A stretch of 64,000 nt of DNA from VRUE01 sp963698085 (GTDB lineage Bacteria; Actinomycetota; Thermoleophilia; Solirubrobacterales; 70-9), in assembly GCA_963698085.1 (NCBI GenBank), contig OY969122.1, positions 310,001-374,000 on the forward strand, given 5' to 3'. A model generated the notes under the pieces. The model searched no databases. It saw only the letters and a program-made list of their open reading frames with translations, and had not been told where the DNA came from. Positions 47,788-56,006 of the stretch are shown one piece after another. Both the position numbers and the translations under genes were made by a program. Numbering within the stretch: the stretch's first letter is position 1; every line of letters starts with the position of its first letter.

Positions 47788-48531
47788 ATGCGCAAGCTCA
47801 GGGAGTCGCACCTCCTTCTCGCCGGCCTCGTCGTCTTCGCACTGACGGCGCATCCACATCCCGCCTTCGAAGGCCGGGTCCTCTTCAGCGAAGCATTCGA
47901 CACGACCGAGTTCGTCGGCTGGCAGCTGCAATCGCTGCCGGGGCGCGCCACCACTGTCTCGTCCGACCCTTTCCAGGGGACCGGCGCCGGCCGCTTCGAA
48001 GTCCGCGCCGGCGACGTCGAGCCCGACACCGGCTCGCAGCGCTCGGAGGTCTCTGGGCCGACTTTCCACGAGGGCCAGGATCTCTACATTCGCGACGCGA
48101 TCCGCGTCCCCGCAGGCAACACCTACCGAGCCCCCTGGCAAATAGTCCAGCAACTGCACGAGGAGGATTGGGCCGGCTCGCCGGGGATCGCCGTCTTCCT
48201 CGACAACGGTCGCGCGCTGAAGCTCGGCGCCGGCGACAGCTCACCGATCTTCTGGCGCAGCTCTCGCCTTCGGGTCAACCGCTGGTATGACCTCGTCTAC
48301 CGCGTTCATCTCTCGCGCAAGCCACGGGCTGGCTTCGTCGAAGTCTGGCTGAACGGCCTCCGACAAACGCTGCGCAACGGCCGCGGGCGTGCCTACGGGC
48401 AGACCATCCAGGCCCGCCGCACCTACATCAAGGCCGGTATCTACCGCGCCAGATCAAGCACTGGAACCAGCATCGTCGAACACGACGCGATCGTGGTCGG
48501 CACCAGCCTCGCCGCCGTGACGAGCGGTTGA
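47788..48531 (+). CDS. Secreted polysaccharide lyase-like protein, paralog 3
   Basis: A 247-residue protein, the shortest copy: signal peptide (about 1-24, LLLAGLVVFALTAHPHPA) followed almost at once by the lyase-like domain (30-247), without linker or basic region. It is therefore likely released or loosely held. Domain motifs: RSEVSGPTFHEGQDLYIRDAIRVP, WQIVQQLHEEDWAGSPGIAVFLD, AGIYRARSSTGTS. HEEDWAG differs slightly from HEENWGG in the other copies. The start is ATG 47788, 34 bp after paralog 2. Confidence 0.8.
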   Translation: MRKLRESHLLLAGLVVFALTAHPHPAFEGRVLFSEAFDTTEFVGWQLQSLPGRATTVSSDPFQGTGAGRFEVRAGDVEPDTGSQRSEVSGPTFHEGQDLYIRDAIRVPAGNTYRAPWQIVQQLHEEDWAGSPGIAVFLDNGRALKLGAGDSSPIFWRSSRLRVNRWYDLVYRVHLSRKPRAGFVEVWLNGLRQTLRNGRGRAYGQTIQARRTYIKAGIYRARSSTGTSIVEHDAIVVGTSLAAVTSG

Positions 48532-48630
48532 GGGGCCCACGGTGGGCAGTTGCTTGCATGGCCTGGATATGCGTCCAGCCGCCGTGCGTGAAGATTCGCG
48601 CCGGGCCGCGCCCGCGACGACCAGAGGCGC

Positions 48631-49683
48631 ATGCGAAATCTGGTCCACGCTCTCCTCGCTGCCGCCGTGCTCAGCCTGGCGCTGGCGGCAGCCGCCCCGG
48701 CAAGCTCTAACGCCGACGCGAGGACCAGCGCAACCGTCAAGACCCAGAAGGGCGACCGTGGCGCCCGGGCCAGGGGCGCGGTGCGCACCCGGCGCGCGAG
48801 GGCGAGCCGCCGCGATCGCCGCCGTGGCAAGACCCGCCCGAATGCCGTCCCTGCCCCCGAGCCGGCCCCGACTCCCGAGCCAAGCCCGGAACCCGCCCCG
48901 GCACCGGCTCCAGAGCCCGAGCCAGCCCCAGCTCCCGAGCCGACTCCCGCCCCAGCACCGGCTCCGGCACCCACGCCGGAGCCCGAGCCGGCGCCCACTC
49001 CGACTCCCGCACCGGCCCCCGGTGGCACGGTTCTCTTCCGCGGCGACTTCGACCTCGGTTTCAAAGGCTGGTACGTGCAGTCGCTCTCCTCGCGGGCGAC
49101 GCTCTTCTCCGGCGGGGTCTTTGAGGGAACCCAGGCCTCGCGCTTCGAGGTTCGCGCCGGCGACGTCGAGCCCGATACGGGATCGCAGCGCTCGGAGGTC
49201 TCGGGGCCGACCTACAACGAGGGCGAAGACCTCTACTTCCGCGACGCGATCCGCGTGCCCGCGACCAACACCTACTCGGCCTCCTGGCAGATCATCCAGC
49301 AGCTACACGAGGAGAATTGGGGGGGTTCGCCGGGAATGGCGGTCTTCCTCGACAACAAACGAGCCCTGAAGATCGGCCCCGGCGACAGCTCGCGGACCTT
49401 CTGGCAGGGACCCTCGCTGCAGAGCGGACGCTGGTATGACCTCGTCTACCGGGTAAAGCTCTCCCAGAGCACGAGCGTCGGCTTCGTCGAAGTCTGGCTT
49501 GACGGCGTCCAGCAGACGATGGCCAACGGGCAAACCCGGATTCACGGCCGCACGATCCAGACCCCGCAGACCTACATCAAGGCCGGTATCTACCGCTCCA
49601 AATCGAGCACCGGTACCAGCATCGTCGAACACGATGCGATCGTCGTCGGCACCAGCCTCGCCGCGGTCAACGCGGCGGGCTGA
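48631..49683 (+). CDS. Secreted polysaccharide lyase-like protein, paralog 4
   Basis: A 350-residue protein: signal peptide (1-27), a basic stretch (RRARASRRDRRRGK), a long Pro-Glu-Pro-Ala repeat linker (about 73-130) and the lyase-like domain (131-350). Motifs: RSEVSGPTYNEGEDLYFRDAIRVP, WQIIQQLHEENWGGSPGMAVFLD, AGIYRSKSSTGTS. The PEPA-type linker is a wall-spanning or mucin-like spacer in other actinobacterial proteins. It is the last gene of the tandem set; a 365-bp gap follows. Confidence 0.8.
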   Translation: MRNLVHALLAAAVLSLALAAAAPASSNADARTSATVKTQKGDRGARARGAVRTRRARASRRDRRRGKTRPNAVPAPEPAPTPEPSPEPAPAPAPEPEPAPAPEPTPAPAPAPAPTPEPEPAPTPTPAPAPGGTVLFRGDFDLGFKGWYVQSLSSRATLFSGGVFEGTQASRFEVRAGDVEPDTGSQRSEVSGPTYNEGEDLYFRDAIRVPATNTYSASWQIIQQLHEENWGGSPGMAVFLDNKRALKIGPGDSSRTFWQGPSLQSGRWYDLVYRVKLSQSTSVGFVEVWLDGVQQTMANGQTRIHGRTIQTPQTYIKAGIYRSKSSTGTSIVEHDAIVVGTSLAAVNAAG

Positions 49684-50048
49684 GCCAGTTGGGTCAAAAG
49701 AACCGGCCAGACCGCTACGAAGCGGCATCTGATGTGTCTCAACACCTAGTGGCTCAATAATTCGTCCGCCCGTCTCGCCCCTTGCGGCTTTTGCAAGGCC
49801 GATTGCCGACATCGTCAATGGGCCTCATGTTGCCGACTTGTTGATCGCTATGGAGATTTCCCCGCTTCCCCACTATTTTCTAGGCACTAGAAACTCCGCC
49901 TTCGCCGTTGTGCCGTTGCGGAGCACGGTGTCCTCGTCCGTCCTCCATGAAGCTCGGAGTTTCGAAAGACTTGCCCATGCGTAGTAAGACCCACCTCAGT
50001 GCAAAGCCCTACAAGAACGATCAAATCCCCCTGACTAACGACTGACCC
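49684..50048. other. 365-bp intergenic region with candidate regulatory sites
   Basis: No ORF is convincing here. It is less GC-rich than its surroundings and holds a hairpin CCTTGC/GCAAGG at 49780-49798 and a perfect inverted repeat at 49877-49893. It is the probable promoter region for the sugar transferase operon; no riboswitch is recognised. Confidence 0.5.
49877..49893. promoter_or_regulatory. 17-bp inverted repeat, putative operator
   Basis: TTTCTAGGCACTAGAAA has perfect 7-bp arms and a 3-bp spacer, in an AT-rich patch 156 bp before the sugar transferase start. Its form suits a dimeric repressor site, but the regulator is unknown. Confidence 0.4.
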
Positions 50049-51521
50049 GTGGAGAGCTCAACCGTCACCCGATCCAGCACCGACCGGCCCGTAGAGATAG
50101 CGGCCGGCGAAGCTCGCGATGAGAGGAACCGCGCCCGACACAGGGGGGCGGTGCTGGCGAGGATGCTCTTCGCCGGTGACTCCCTGGCCGCCCTGGCCGC
50201 TGCCGCGGTCGCGCTGCTCGTGCTCGGTCTGACCCCGACCTCGACCCTGGGGCTCGAGTACATCCTGGTGGCCGGCCTGATCTGGCCAGCCGTCGCCTTC
50301 AGCATCGGCCTCTACCGCAGCGATCAGCTGAGCGCCTGGGCGTCGGCGATCTCCGAGCTCCCCCGCGCCTTCGTCGGGGTGATGCTGATCACCTGGCCGC
50401 TGTTCGGTGTTGCCTCGCTGATCGGCCTCGACAGCGTCGTCTCTCTCACTTTCCTCACCGTAGCCGCGACCGCCACTTTCGCCGGCGTCTCCAGGACTGT
50501 CGTGCGCGCGGGCCTCCACCGTGCTCCCGAGCTGCGCCAGCGCACCTTGATCCTGGGCTCGGGCGTGGTCGCCGGCCAGGTCGCGAAGAAGCTCGAGAAC
50601 AACAGCCAGTTTGGGCTCGTCCCGGTTGGGATGGTTGACGATGAGGTGCACGACGTGGGCACGCCCGATCTCCCCTGGCTGGGACGGTTCAGCGATCTCG
50701 ACACGATCATCGAGACGCAGCAAATCGACCGCGTCATCATCGCCTTCTCGCGGGTCAGCCACGAGCAGCTGCTGGAGTCGATCCGGGCCTGCCGCGACGC
50801 CAGGGTCGCGATCGACGTCGTCCCGCGGCTCTTCGAGTTCCTCGACGGCGTCCGGGCGCTCGACCAGGTCGGCGGCCTGCCCGTGCTCTCGATCGGAGCC
50901 GCCCACCTCTCCTCGGTCTCGATGGCGGCCAAGCGCGGTCTTGACTTGCTCGGCTCGCTGCTGATAATCACGCTGCTCTCGCCGCTGATGATTGCGATCG
51001 CAATCGCGATCAAGCTCGAGTCCCGTGGCCCGATCTTCTTCCGCCAGCCGCGCGCCGGACGGCTTCGCTCGAGCTTCCAGCTGATCAAGTTCCGCTCGAT
51101 GTATGTCGACGCCGAGAAGCGCAAGGCCGAGATGGGGTCCCTAAATGAGGCCGCGGACGGGGTGATGTTCAAGATTCGCGAGGATCCGCGAGTCACCCGC
51201 ACGGGCCGGTTCATCCGCCGCTACTCACTCGACGAGCTGCCGCAGCTGTTCAACGTGCTGAAGGGCGAGATGAGCCTGGTCGGTCCGCGACCGCTGATCT
51301 TCCCCGAGACCGATGCGCTCGATGAGCATTGGCACCTACGACGCTTGGAGCTGCGACCCGGGCTCACCGGGCCCTGGCAGATCTACGGGCGCTCGCAGAG
51401 CCCCTTCCAGGAGATGGTTCGCTTCGACTACCAATACGTCGCCGGTTGGTCCCTGGCCCGCGACATCGAGATTCTCTTTGCCACTTTGCCCGCGGTCCTT
51501 TCGGGTCGCGGCGCCTACTGA
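50049..51521 (+). CDS. Polyprenyl-phosphate sugar-1-phosphate transferase
   Basis: A 490-residue initiating sugar transferase (WbaP/EpsE-like, polyprenyl glycosylphosphotransferase). An N-terminal block of four helices is followed by a CoA-binding-like Rossmann region (LILGSGVVAGQVAKKL, VPVGMVDDEV) and the catalytic C-terminal domain: KRGLDLLGSLLIITLLSP (re-entrant helix), FFRQPRAGR, LIKFRSMYVDAE and SLDELPQLFNVLKGEMSLVGPRP with the catalytic Asp-Glu pair. It puts the first sugar phosphate on the lipid carrier. The start is GTG 50049. The kinase gene follows after 55 bp. Confidence 0.9.
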   Translation: MESSTVTRSSTDRPVEIAAGEARDERNRARHRGAVLARMLFAGDSLAALAAAAVALLVLGLTPTSTLGLEYILVAGLIWPAVAFSIGLYRSDQLSAWASAISELPRAFVGVMLITWPLFGVASLIGLDSVVSLTFLTVAATATFAGVSRTVVRAGLHRAPELRQRTLILGSGVVAGQVAKKLENNSQFGLVPVGMVDDEVHDVGTPDLPWLGRFSDLDTIIETQQIDRVIIAFSRVSHEQLLESIRACRDARVAIDVVPRLFEFLDGVRALDQVGGLPVLSIGAAHLSSVSMAAKRGLDLLGSLLIITLLSPLMIAIAIAIKLESRGPIFFRQPRAGRLRSSFQLIKFRSMYVDAEKRKAEMGSLNEAADGVMFKIREDPRVTRTGRFIRRYSLDELPQLFNVLKGEMSLVGPRPLIFPETDALDEHWHLRRLELRPGLTGPWQIYGRSQSPFQEMVRFDYQYVAGWSLARDIEILFATLPAVLSGRGAY

Positions 51522-51576
51522 CCGAACGGCTGCACACCCGTTCGCACGACCGAGTTCCCCCGAACCGCTAGCTATC

Positions 51577-53295
51577 ATGATCCGATCCTCTCGCAGCTCG
51601 CTGAATGGGCAGAACGGTGGCGCTGGGCGCTACGGCGGCAGCGGACGAGCATCCATACCCACTCGACAATTGGCTAACTCCCCCACCCCGCCACCGGGCA
51701 GCTACTCCACGCAAGCCACGGCGAGCAAGCGTCCCGCCTTCGAGCGCGGCATGACGATCGCCCGGCGCAACTGGGTCCTGCTCTTGATCTGCTTCGTCAC
51801 GGTGCCCGCCGTGGCGCTCGCCTATTCGCTCCTGCAGACCCCCCAGTACACCGCGTCGGCCTCGCTGCTGTTCGGATCGACGAGCCTCGACCAGCGGCTG
51901 CAGAGCAGCTCGAACACCGAGGAATCCGACCCCATACGCGCAGCCGCGACCAATCTCAAACTGGTCTCGCTGCGGCGGATCTCGGTACTCACTGCCGAAG
52001 CGCTCGATCAGGCCGGCCTCACCGCCGACGAAGTCAGCGAAAAGGTCAAAGTCAATCCGGAGGGAGAATCGGACCTGGTCTCGGTCGAAGCAACCGACGA
52101 GAGCCCCGAGTTCGCCGCCGAGCTGGCCAACACCTTCGCCCGCCAATACATCGCCTTCCGGCGCGACTCCGACCGGGCAAAAGTCACCAGGGCCCAAAGC
52201 CTGATCGACGCCCAGCTCGCCGACCTCTCGCCGGAAGTGCGGGCTTCGGAGGTCGGTGACCGGCTGGAAGAAAAGAAACGGCAGCTGGAGGTCGTCGGTG
52301 CCCTGCAGACGGGCAATGCGGAGCTGGTGCAACCGGCCGTCGCTCCCGACTCCCCCTCCTCGCCCCAAACCCAGCGAAACGTCGCTCTCGGCATTCTGCT
52401 GGGCATCTTCCTCGGCGTTGGTCTGGCGCTGCTACGCGAACAGCTCGATCGGCGGGTGCGCGACATCGAGGACGTCGAAGACGTCTTCGGGATGCCGGTG
52501 CTGGGCACGATCCCGCAGAGTCGCAACATCCCCAAACTGGGACCCGGGGTCGAGCTGCCGCCGACCGGGATGGAGGGCGAGGCGTTCCGGATGCTGCGCG
52601 CCAACCTGCGCTATTTCAACGTCGACCGGGAGATCAACACGATCCTGATCACCTCGGCGGCGCCGCAAGACGGCAAGACCACGGTGTCGGTGAACATCGC
52701 GTTGGCCGACGCGCGGGCGGGCGAACGGGTGCTGCTCGTCGAGGCCGACCTGAGGCGCCCCACCGTTGCCCAAAAACTCGGCGTGAAGAGTCGGGACAGC
52801 GGGCTCAGCCTCGTCCTCGCTGGCGCCCGCAAACCCGAGGACGCGATCGAGAGCCTCCACGGCGTCGACGTCCTCCCCGCCGGCCCGCTGCCGCCGAACC
52901 CCGCCGAGCTGATTGAGTCGAAGCGGATGCAGGATCTGCTGAGCTGGGCAGAGCGGGAGTACGACCGGGTGATCATCGATACGCCCCCGGCGGCCGTCGT
53001 CGCCGACGCCCTCTCGCTCTTCGGCCAGGTCGGCGGCGTGGTCATTGTCACCCGCCTCCAGCAGAGCCCGCGCGGCGCAGCCGAGCATCTTCGCGACCAG
53101 CTCGCCAATACCGGCGCACCGGTCCTCGGAATCGTGGTCAACGGCGTGCCCGCCCCACCGGAGAGCAGCTATTACCGGCCACAGGAAATCTCGAAATCGT
53201 TCGAGGCCAGTGCCGCCATCGATCGGGTCGCTGACAAACCTTCCAAGGCTCCCACGGCGTCCAACGCCGCGGACCGACCGCCCTCCAGCGGCTGA
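51577..53295 (+). CDS. Wzz/Wzc-type chain length regulator fused to BY-kinase
   Basis: A 572-residue protein. The Wzz part has two membrane helices (about 70-92, WVLLLICFVTVPAVALAYSLL, and about 268-288, LGILLGIFLGVGLALL) around an extracytoplasmic helical region. The cytoplasmic kinase has Walker A SAAPQDGKTTVS, Walker A' LLVEADLRRPT and Walker B VIIDTPP. It controls polymer length and export by autophosphorylation. The C-terminal tail has only one Tyr pair (SSYYRPQ), so the usual Tyr cluster is reduced. ATG 51577 is chosen; the frame also opens upstream inside the transferase gene. Confidence 0.88.
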   Translation: MIRSSRSSLNGQNGGAGRYGGSGRASIPTRQLANSPTPPPGSYSTQATASKRPAFERGMTIARRNWVLLLICFVTVPAVALAYSLLQTPQYTASASLLFGSTSLDQRLQSSSNTEESDPIRAAATNLKLVSLRRISVLTAEALDQAGLTADEVSEKVKVNPEGESDLVSVEATDESPEFAAELANTFARQYIAFRRDSDRAKVTRAQSLIDAQLADLSPEVRASEVGDRLEEKKRQLEVVGALQTGNAELVQPAVAPDSPSSPQTQRNVALGILLGIFLGVGLALLREQLDRRVRDIEDVEDVFGMPVLGTIPQSRNIPKLGPGVELPPTGMEGEAFRMLRANLRYFNVDREINTILITSAAPQDGKTTVSVNIALADARAGERVLLVEADLRRPTVAQKLGVKSRDSGLSLVLAGARKPEDAIESLHGVDVLPAGPLPPNPAELIESKRMQDLLSWAEREYDRVIIDTPPAAVVADALSLFGQVGGVVIVTRLQQSPRGAAEHLRDQLANTGAPVLGIVVNGVPAPPESSYYRPQEISKSFEASAAIDRVADKPSKAPTASNAADRPPSSG

Positions 53296-53306
53296 GGCCA
53301 AAAGCC

Positions 53307-54110
53307 ATGCACGACAGCGAGCCTGCCCGCGGCGCTCGGCTGCAACTGCTTGGCTCGCCGGTCGACGCCGTGGACATGGAGGAAGCGGTCGAGCTCGCCG
53401 AGGGCGCGATCTCGGCACGGCGCTACCTGCAGCAAGTCAGCGTCAACGCCTCGAAGTTCGTCGCCATGTCCGAGGACCCGGAGCTGCGCGCGATGGTCGC
53501 CGAAAGCGACCTGGTCACCGCCGACGGGCAGAGCGTCGTCTGGGCCGCCAAGCTGCTCGGAGCGCGGCTGCCCGAACGCGTCGCCGGCATCGACCTGATG
53601 GCGCGGCTGCTGGCTGCCGCCGGCAGCAATGGCTACCGGGTCTTCGTGCTCGGCGCCCGCCGCGAGGTCCTTGATACGGCGCTCGAACGACTGCGGGAGC
53701 AATACCCGGATCTGACGATCGCCGGGGCCCGCGACGGCTACTACCGGGATTCCGAGGTCGAGGCGGTCTGCGAGGAGATCCGCGCCGTCCGTCCGGACAT
53801 CCTCTTCATCGCGATGAGCTCACCGCGCAAGGAGCACTTCCTCCGCGATCACGGCAAGGAGCTGGGTGTGCCGTTCGCGATGGGCGTCGGTGGCTCGATC
53901 GACGTGATCGCGGGGCTCACCCGGCGCGCCCCACAGGCACTGCAGCGACTCGGCCTGGAGTGGGCCTACCGGCTGGCGCAGGAGCCCCGACGGCTCGCCT
54001 CGCGCTACCTTCGCACCAACGTGCGCTTCGCCTGGATGGTCCTCCGCGCCCGCCTCACTCGGCGTGGGAGTGCGGGCGACGCCGGAGCGCCCTCCGAACC
54101 AACGGTCTGA
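53307..54110 (+). CDS. WecG/TagA/CpsF-family glycosyltransferase
   Basis: A 267-residue GT26 enzyme. It has VNASKFVAM, LVTADGQSVVWAAKLLGARLPERVAGIDLM with the catalytic Asp, ARDGYYRDSE, AMSSPRKEHFL and FAMGVGGSIDVIAGLTRRAPQALQRLGLEWAYRLAQEPRRL. Relatives add N-acetylmannosamine or its uronic acid to lipid-linked GlcNAc. It starts 12 bp after the kinase stop. Its last 56 bp overlap the convergent deacetylase gene, an unusually long overlap. Confidence 0.88.
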   Translation: MHDSEPARGARLQLLGSPVDAVDMEEAVELAEGAISARRYLQQVSVNASKFVAMSEDPELRAMVAESDLVTADGQSVVWAAKLLGARLPERVAGIDLMARLLAAAGSNGYRVFVLGARREVLDTALERLREQYPDLTIAGARDGYYRDSEVEAVCEEIRAVRPDILFIAMSSPRKEHFLRDHGKELGVPFAMGVGGSIDVIAGLTRRAPQALQRLGLEWAYRLAQEPRRLASRYLRTNVRFAWMVLRARLTRRGSAGDAGAPSEPTV

Positions 54111-54864
54111 GCGGAGAGAACAACGCCACGCGGCCAGCGGGGCTGAGCTTGGCATGAAACCGCCACGACGCGTCGCGGTCGTCGACCATGACCCGCGGGA
54201 TCGACATCGGCGTAGCCTGCAACTGCTGGCCGAAGGGAAGCGAGAAGGCAAAAGAGTAACCCGCGTCGGCCGCCGCCTCCGCGACCCGCGGATCCCAGGA
54301 GCCGAAGGGGTAGGCGAGCAGCTCGCAGTGGCCGAGGCGGTCGGCAATCAACCGTCGCGAGTCGAGCAGCTCCTCTCGCAGAGCCTCGTCGGGGAGCGTG
54401 GTCAGGCGAGCGTGGGACAAGCTGTGGCTGCCGACATTCCAACCCGCCTCGACCAGCCCTTCTGCCATCGGCCAGTCGATCGAACGCATCAGCGTCGGCC
54501 GCCGCGTGGCCTCGCCGGCAACCTCGGGCCAGTCGAGCGCGGCGCCACCCTCCAAATGCCGGGGTAGGACAAAGACGATTCCGGCAAAGCCCCGCTCGGA
54601 CATGCGCGGCAGGGCGTTCGTCACGGTGTCGAGGAAGCCGTCGTCGAAGGTGAGGAAGGCGCGGCGCTCGGGCAGGCGCTCGCCGCGCGCGAGGCGCTCC
54701 AGGTCCGCCCCGTTGCCGCTGCGGAAGCCCCTGCGGGTGAGGATGTCGAGCTGTTGCTCGAACGTACTCGGCTTCAGCGAGAGATACGGCGGCCCGTCCT
54801 CGGTGACCGAGTGGTAGCTGAGGAACACGGCCCGGCGGGACCGCCCACGCAGCGCCGCATTCAT
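54055..54864 (-). CDS. Polysaccharide deacetylase (NodB-like)
   Basis: A 269-residue carbohydrate esterase family 4 domain. It has LSYHSV, the catalytic TFDDG (about 71-75), the metal pair GSHSLSHARL and YPFGSWDPRV. It removes N-acetyl groups from amino sugars in polymers or precursors. No signal peptide is evident, so it may work in the cytoplasm or be exported differently. In a uronate/amino sugar polymer this step would create free amines, as in heparan maturation (an inference). It overlaps the GT4 stop by 4 bp (ATGA), so the two are coupled. Confidence 0.85.
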   Translation of the reverse strand: MNAALRGRSRRAVFLSYHSVTEDGPPYLSLKPSTFEQQLDILTRRGFRSGNGADLERLARGERLPERRAFLTFDDGFLDTVTNALPRMSERGFAGIVFVLPRHLEGGAALDWPEVAGEATRRPTLMRSIDWPMAEGLVEAGWNVGSHSLSHARLTTLPDEALREELLDSRRLIADRLGHCELLAYPFGSWDPRVAEAAADAGYSFAFSLPFGQQLQATPMSIPRVMVDDRDASWRFHAKLSPAGRVALFSPLRPLVRRALRRRPHSHAE

Positions 54865-55952
54865 CGCAGTACCTCTTGATAGATGGAATCGAGCCTGCCG
54901 TATACCTCGACCTCGTTGAGCGTCGCGGCGCGCTTCCGCGCCGCCCGTCCGAGGCGCAGCCGCTCCCGCGGGTCGCCGAGCAGGCGGCCGATCGCGGCGG
55001 CCAGCGCCGCCGGATCAGCTGGGGGAACCAGTAGAGCCTCGACGCCATCGTCGACGACCTCGGGCACGCCCCCCATCCGCGTCGCCACGATCGGCCGTCC
55101 CCAGGCCATCGCCTCCAGCAGGGCGACCGGCAGCCCCTCGGAGAGGGATGGCAGGACGAAGACCGCGCACTGGGCTAGCTGCTCGCGCTTCGCCGCCTCG
55201 TCCAGCCAACCGGCCCAGCTCGCATTGGCCAGCGCCGAAACAGCCGCGGCCTCCGGTGGCGGCTCACCGGGACCGGCGAGGACGAACTCGGCCTCGGGAA
55301 ACTGCGGGGCGACCGCCGCGACCGCCTCCACGTAGACCTCGCCGCCCTTGACCGGGTTGGCGAAACCGCCGAGGAAGAGAACCCTTCCGTCCCCTTCGAC
55401 CGTGCCATCGGCGGGGCGCCCGTCCGGCACTGGTGGGGCGGCGTTGGGGACGACCAGGATGCCGGCGACGCCGAAGCAGCGTTCGGTCGCCTTGGCGGTC
55501 TCGGCGGAGACGGCGAGCACCCGCGTCGAAGCGCGCAGCGCAGCGCCGAAGAGGCGGCGGCGAAGCGGATCGAGCCGCGCTGCGAAGGCCTCGATGTCGC
55601 CGCGCCCGGCGTGGATGTGGAGCAGCACCGGCCGCCTCAGCAGACGACCGAGGAAGACGTAGACGGACTTGCGGTAGAGGCTGCCGCGGGCGGCGGTGTG
55701 AATGTGAATCAGGCTCGGCCCACGGCGCGACAAACGCCAGCGCAGCAACCGCCCGACCCCACTGAGAAAGGCGCCGACGCGCGCCAGCGGGCGCTCCGAG
55801 CGGTAGGTGACGATCATCTCGAGCTCGTAGCGCTGCGCCAGGCTGGAGGCGAGCAGACTGCGCAGAACGGCCGCCATGCCACCACCCCGTGCCGGGTCCG
55901 GGCCGAGCTGTGCGACGGGGGTGCGCTTGGGGGGAGATCCGCTCAATTGCAT
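54861..55952 (-). CDS. GT4-type glycosyltransferase
   Basis: A 363-residue GT-B glycosyltransferase. The N-terminal Rossmann domain has the Gly-rich GPDPARGGGMAAVLRSLLAS, HIHTAARGSLYRKS and LLHIHAGRGD; the C-terminal domain has LFLGGFANPVKGGEV, LAGPGEPPPEA and the EX7E motif in PSLSEGLPVALLEAMAWGRPIV. It adds a sugar from a nucleotide donor to the growing repeat. ATG 55952 is chosen since the fold starts soon after. It is back-to-back with the epimerase gene, with 54 bp between starts. Confidence 0.88.
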   Translation of the reverse strand: MQLSGSPPKRTPVAQLGPDPARGGGMAAVLRSLLASSLAQRYELEMIVTYRSERPLARVGAFLSGVGRLLRWRLSRRGPSLIHIHTAARGSLYRKSVYVFLGRLLRRPVLLHIHAGRGDIEAFAARLDPLRRRLFGAALRASTRVLAVSAETAKATERCFGVAGILVVPNAAPPVPDGRPADGTVEGDGRVLFLGGFANPVKGGEVYVEAVAAVAPQFPEAEFVLAGPGEPPPEAAAVSALANASWAGWLDEAAKREQLAQCAVFVLPSLSEGLPVALLEAMAWGRPIVATRMGGVPEVVDDGVEALLVPPADPAALAAAIGRLLGDPRERLRLGRAARKRAATLNEVEVYGRLDSIYQEVLR

Positions 55953-56006
55953 CGGGGTGTCGGGCGCGCCTTGGCCGCCGAGACGTAACGATAGTGTCGC
56001 CGCACG

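Noticed and set aside
45400..49700. Tandem paralogs considered as a recombination-scrambled single gene or pseudogenes.
   Set aside because: All four frames are complete, each with its own start, export signal and full domain.
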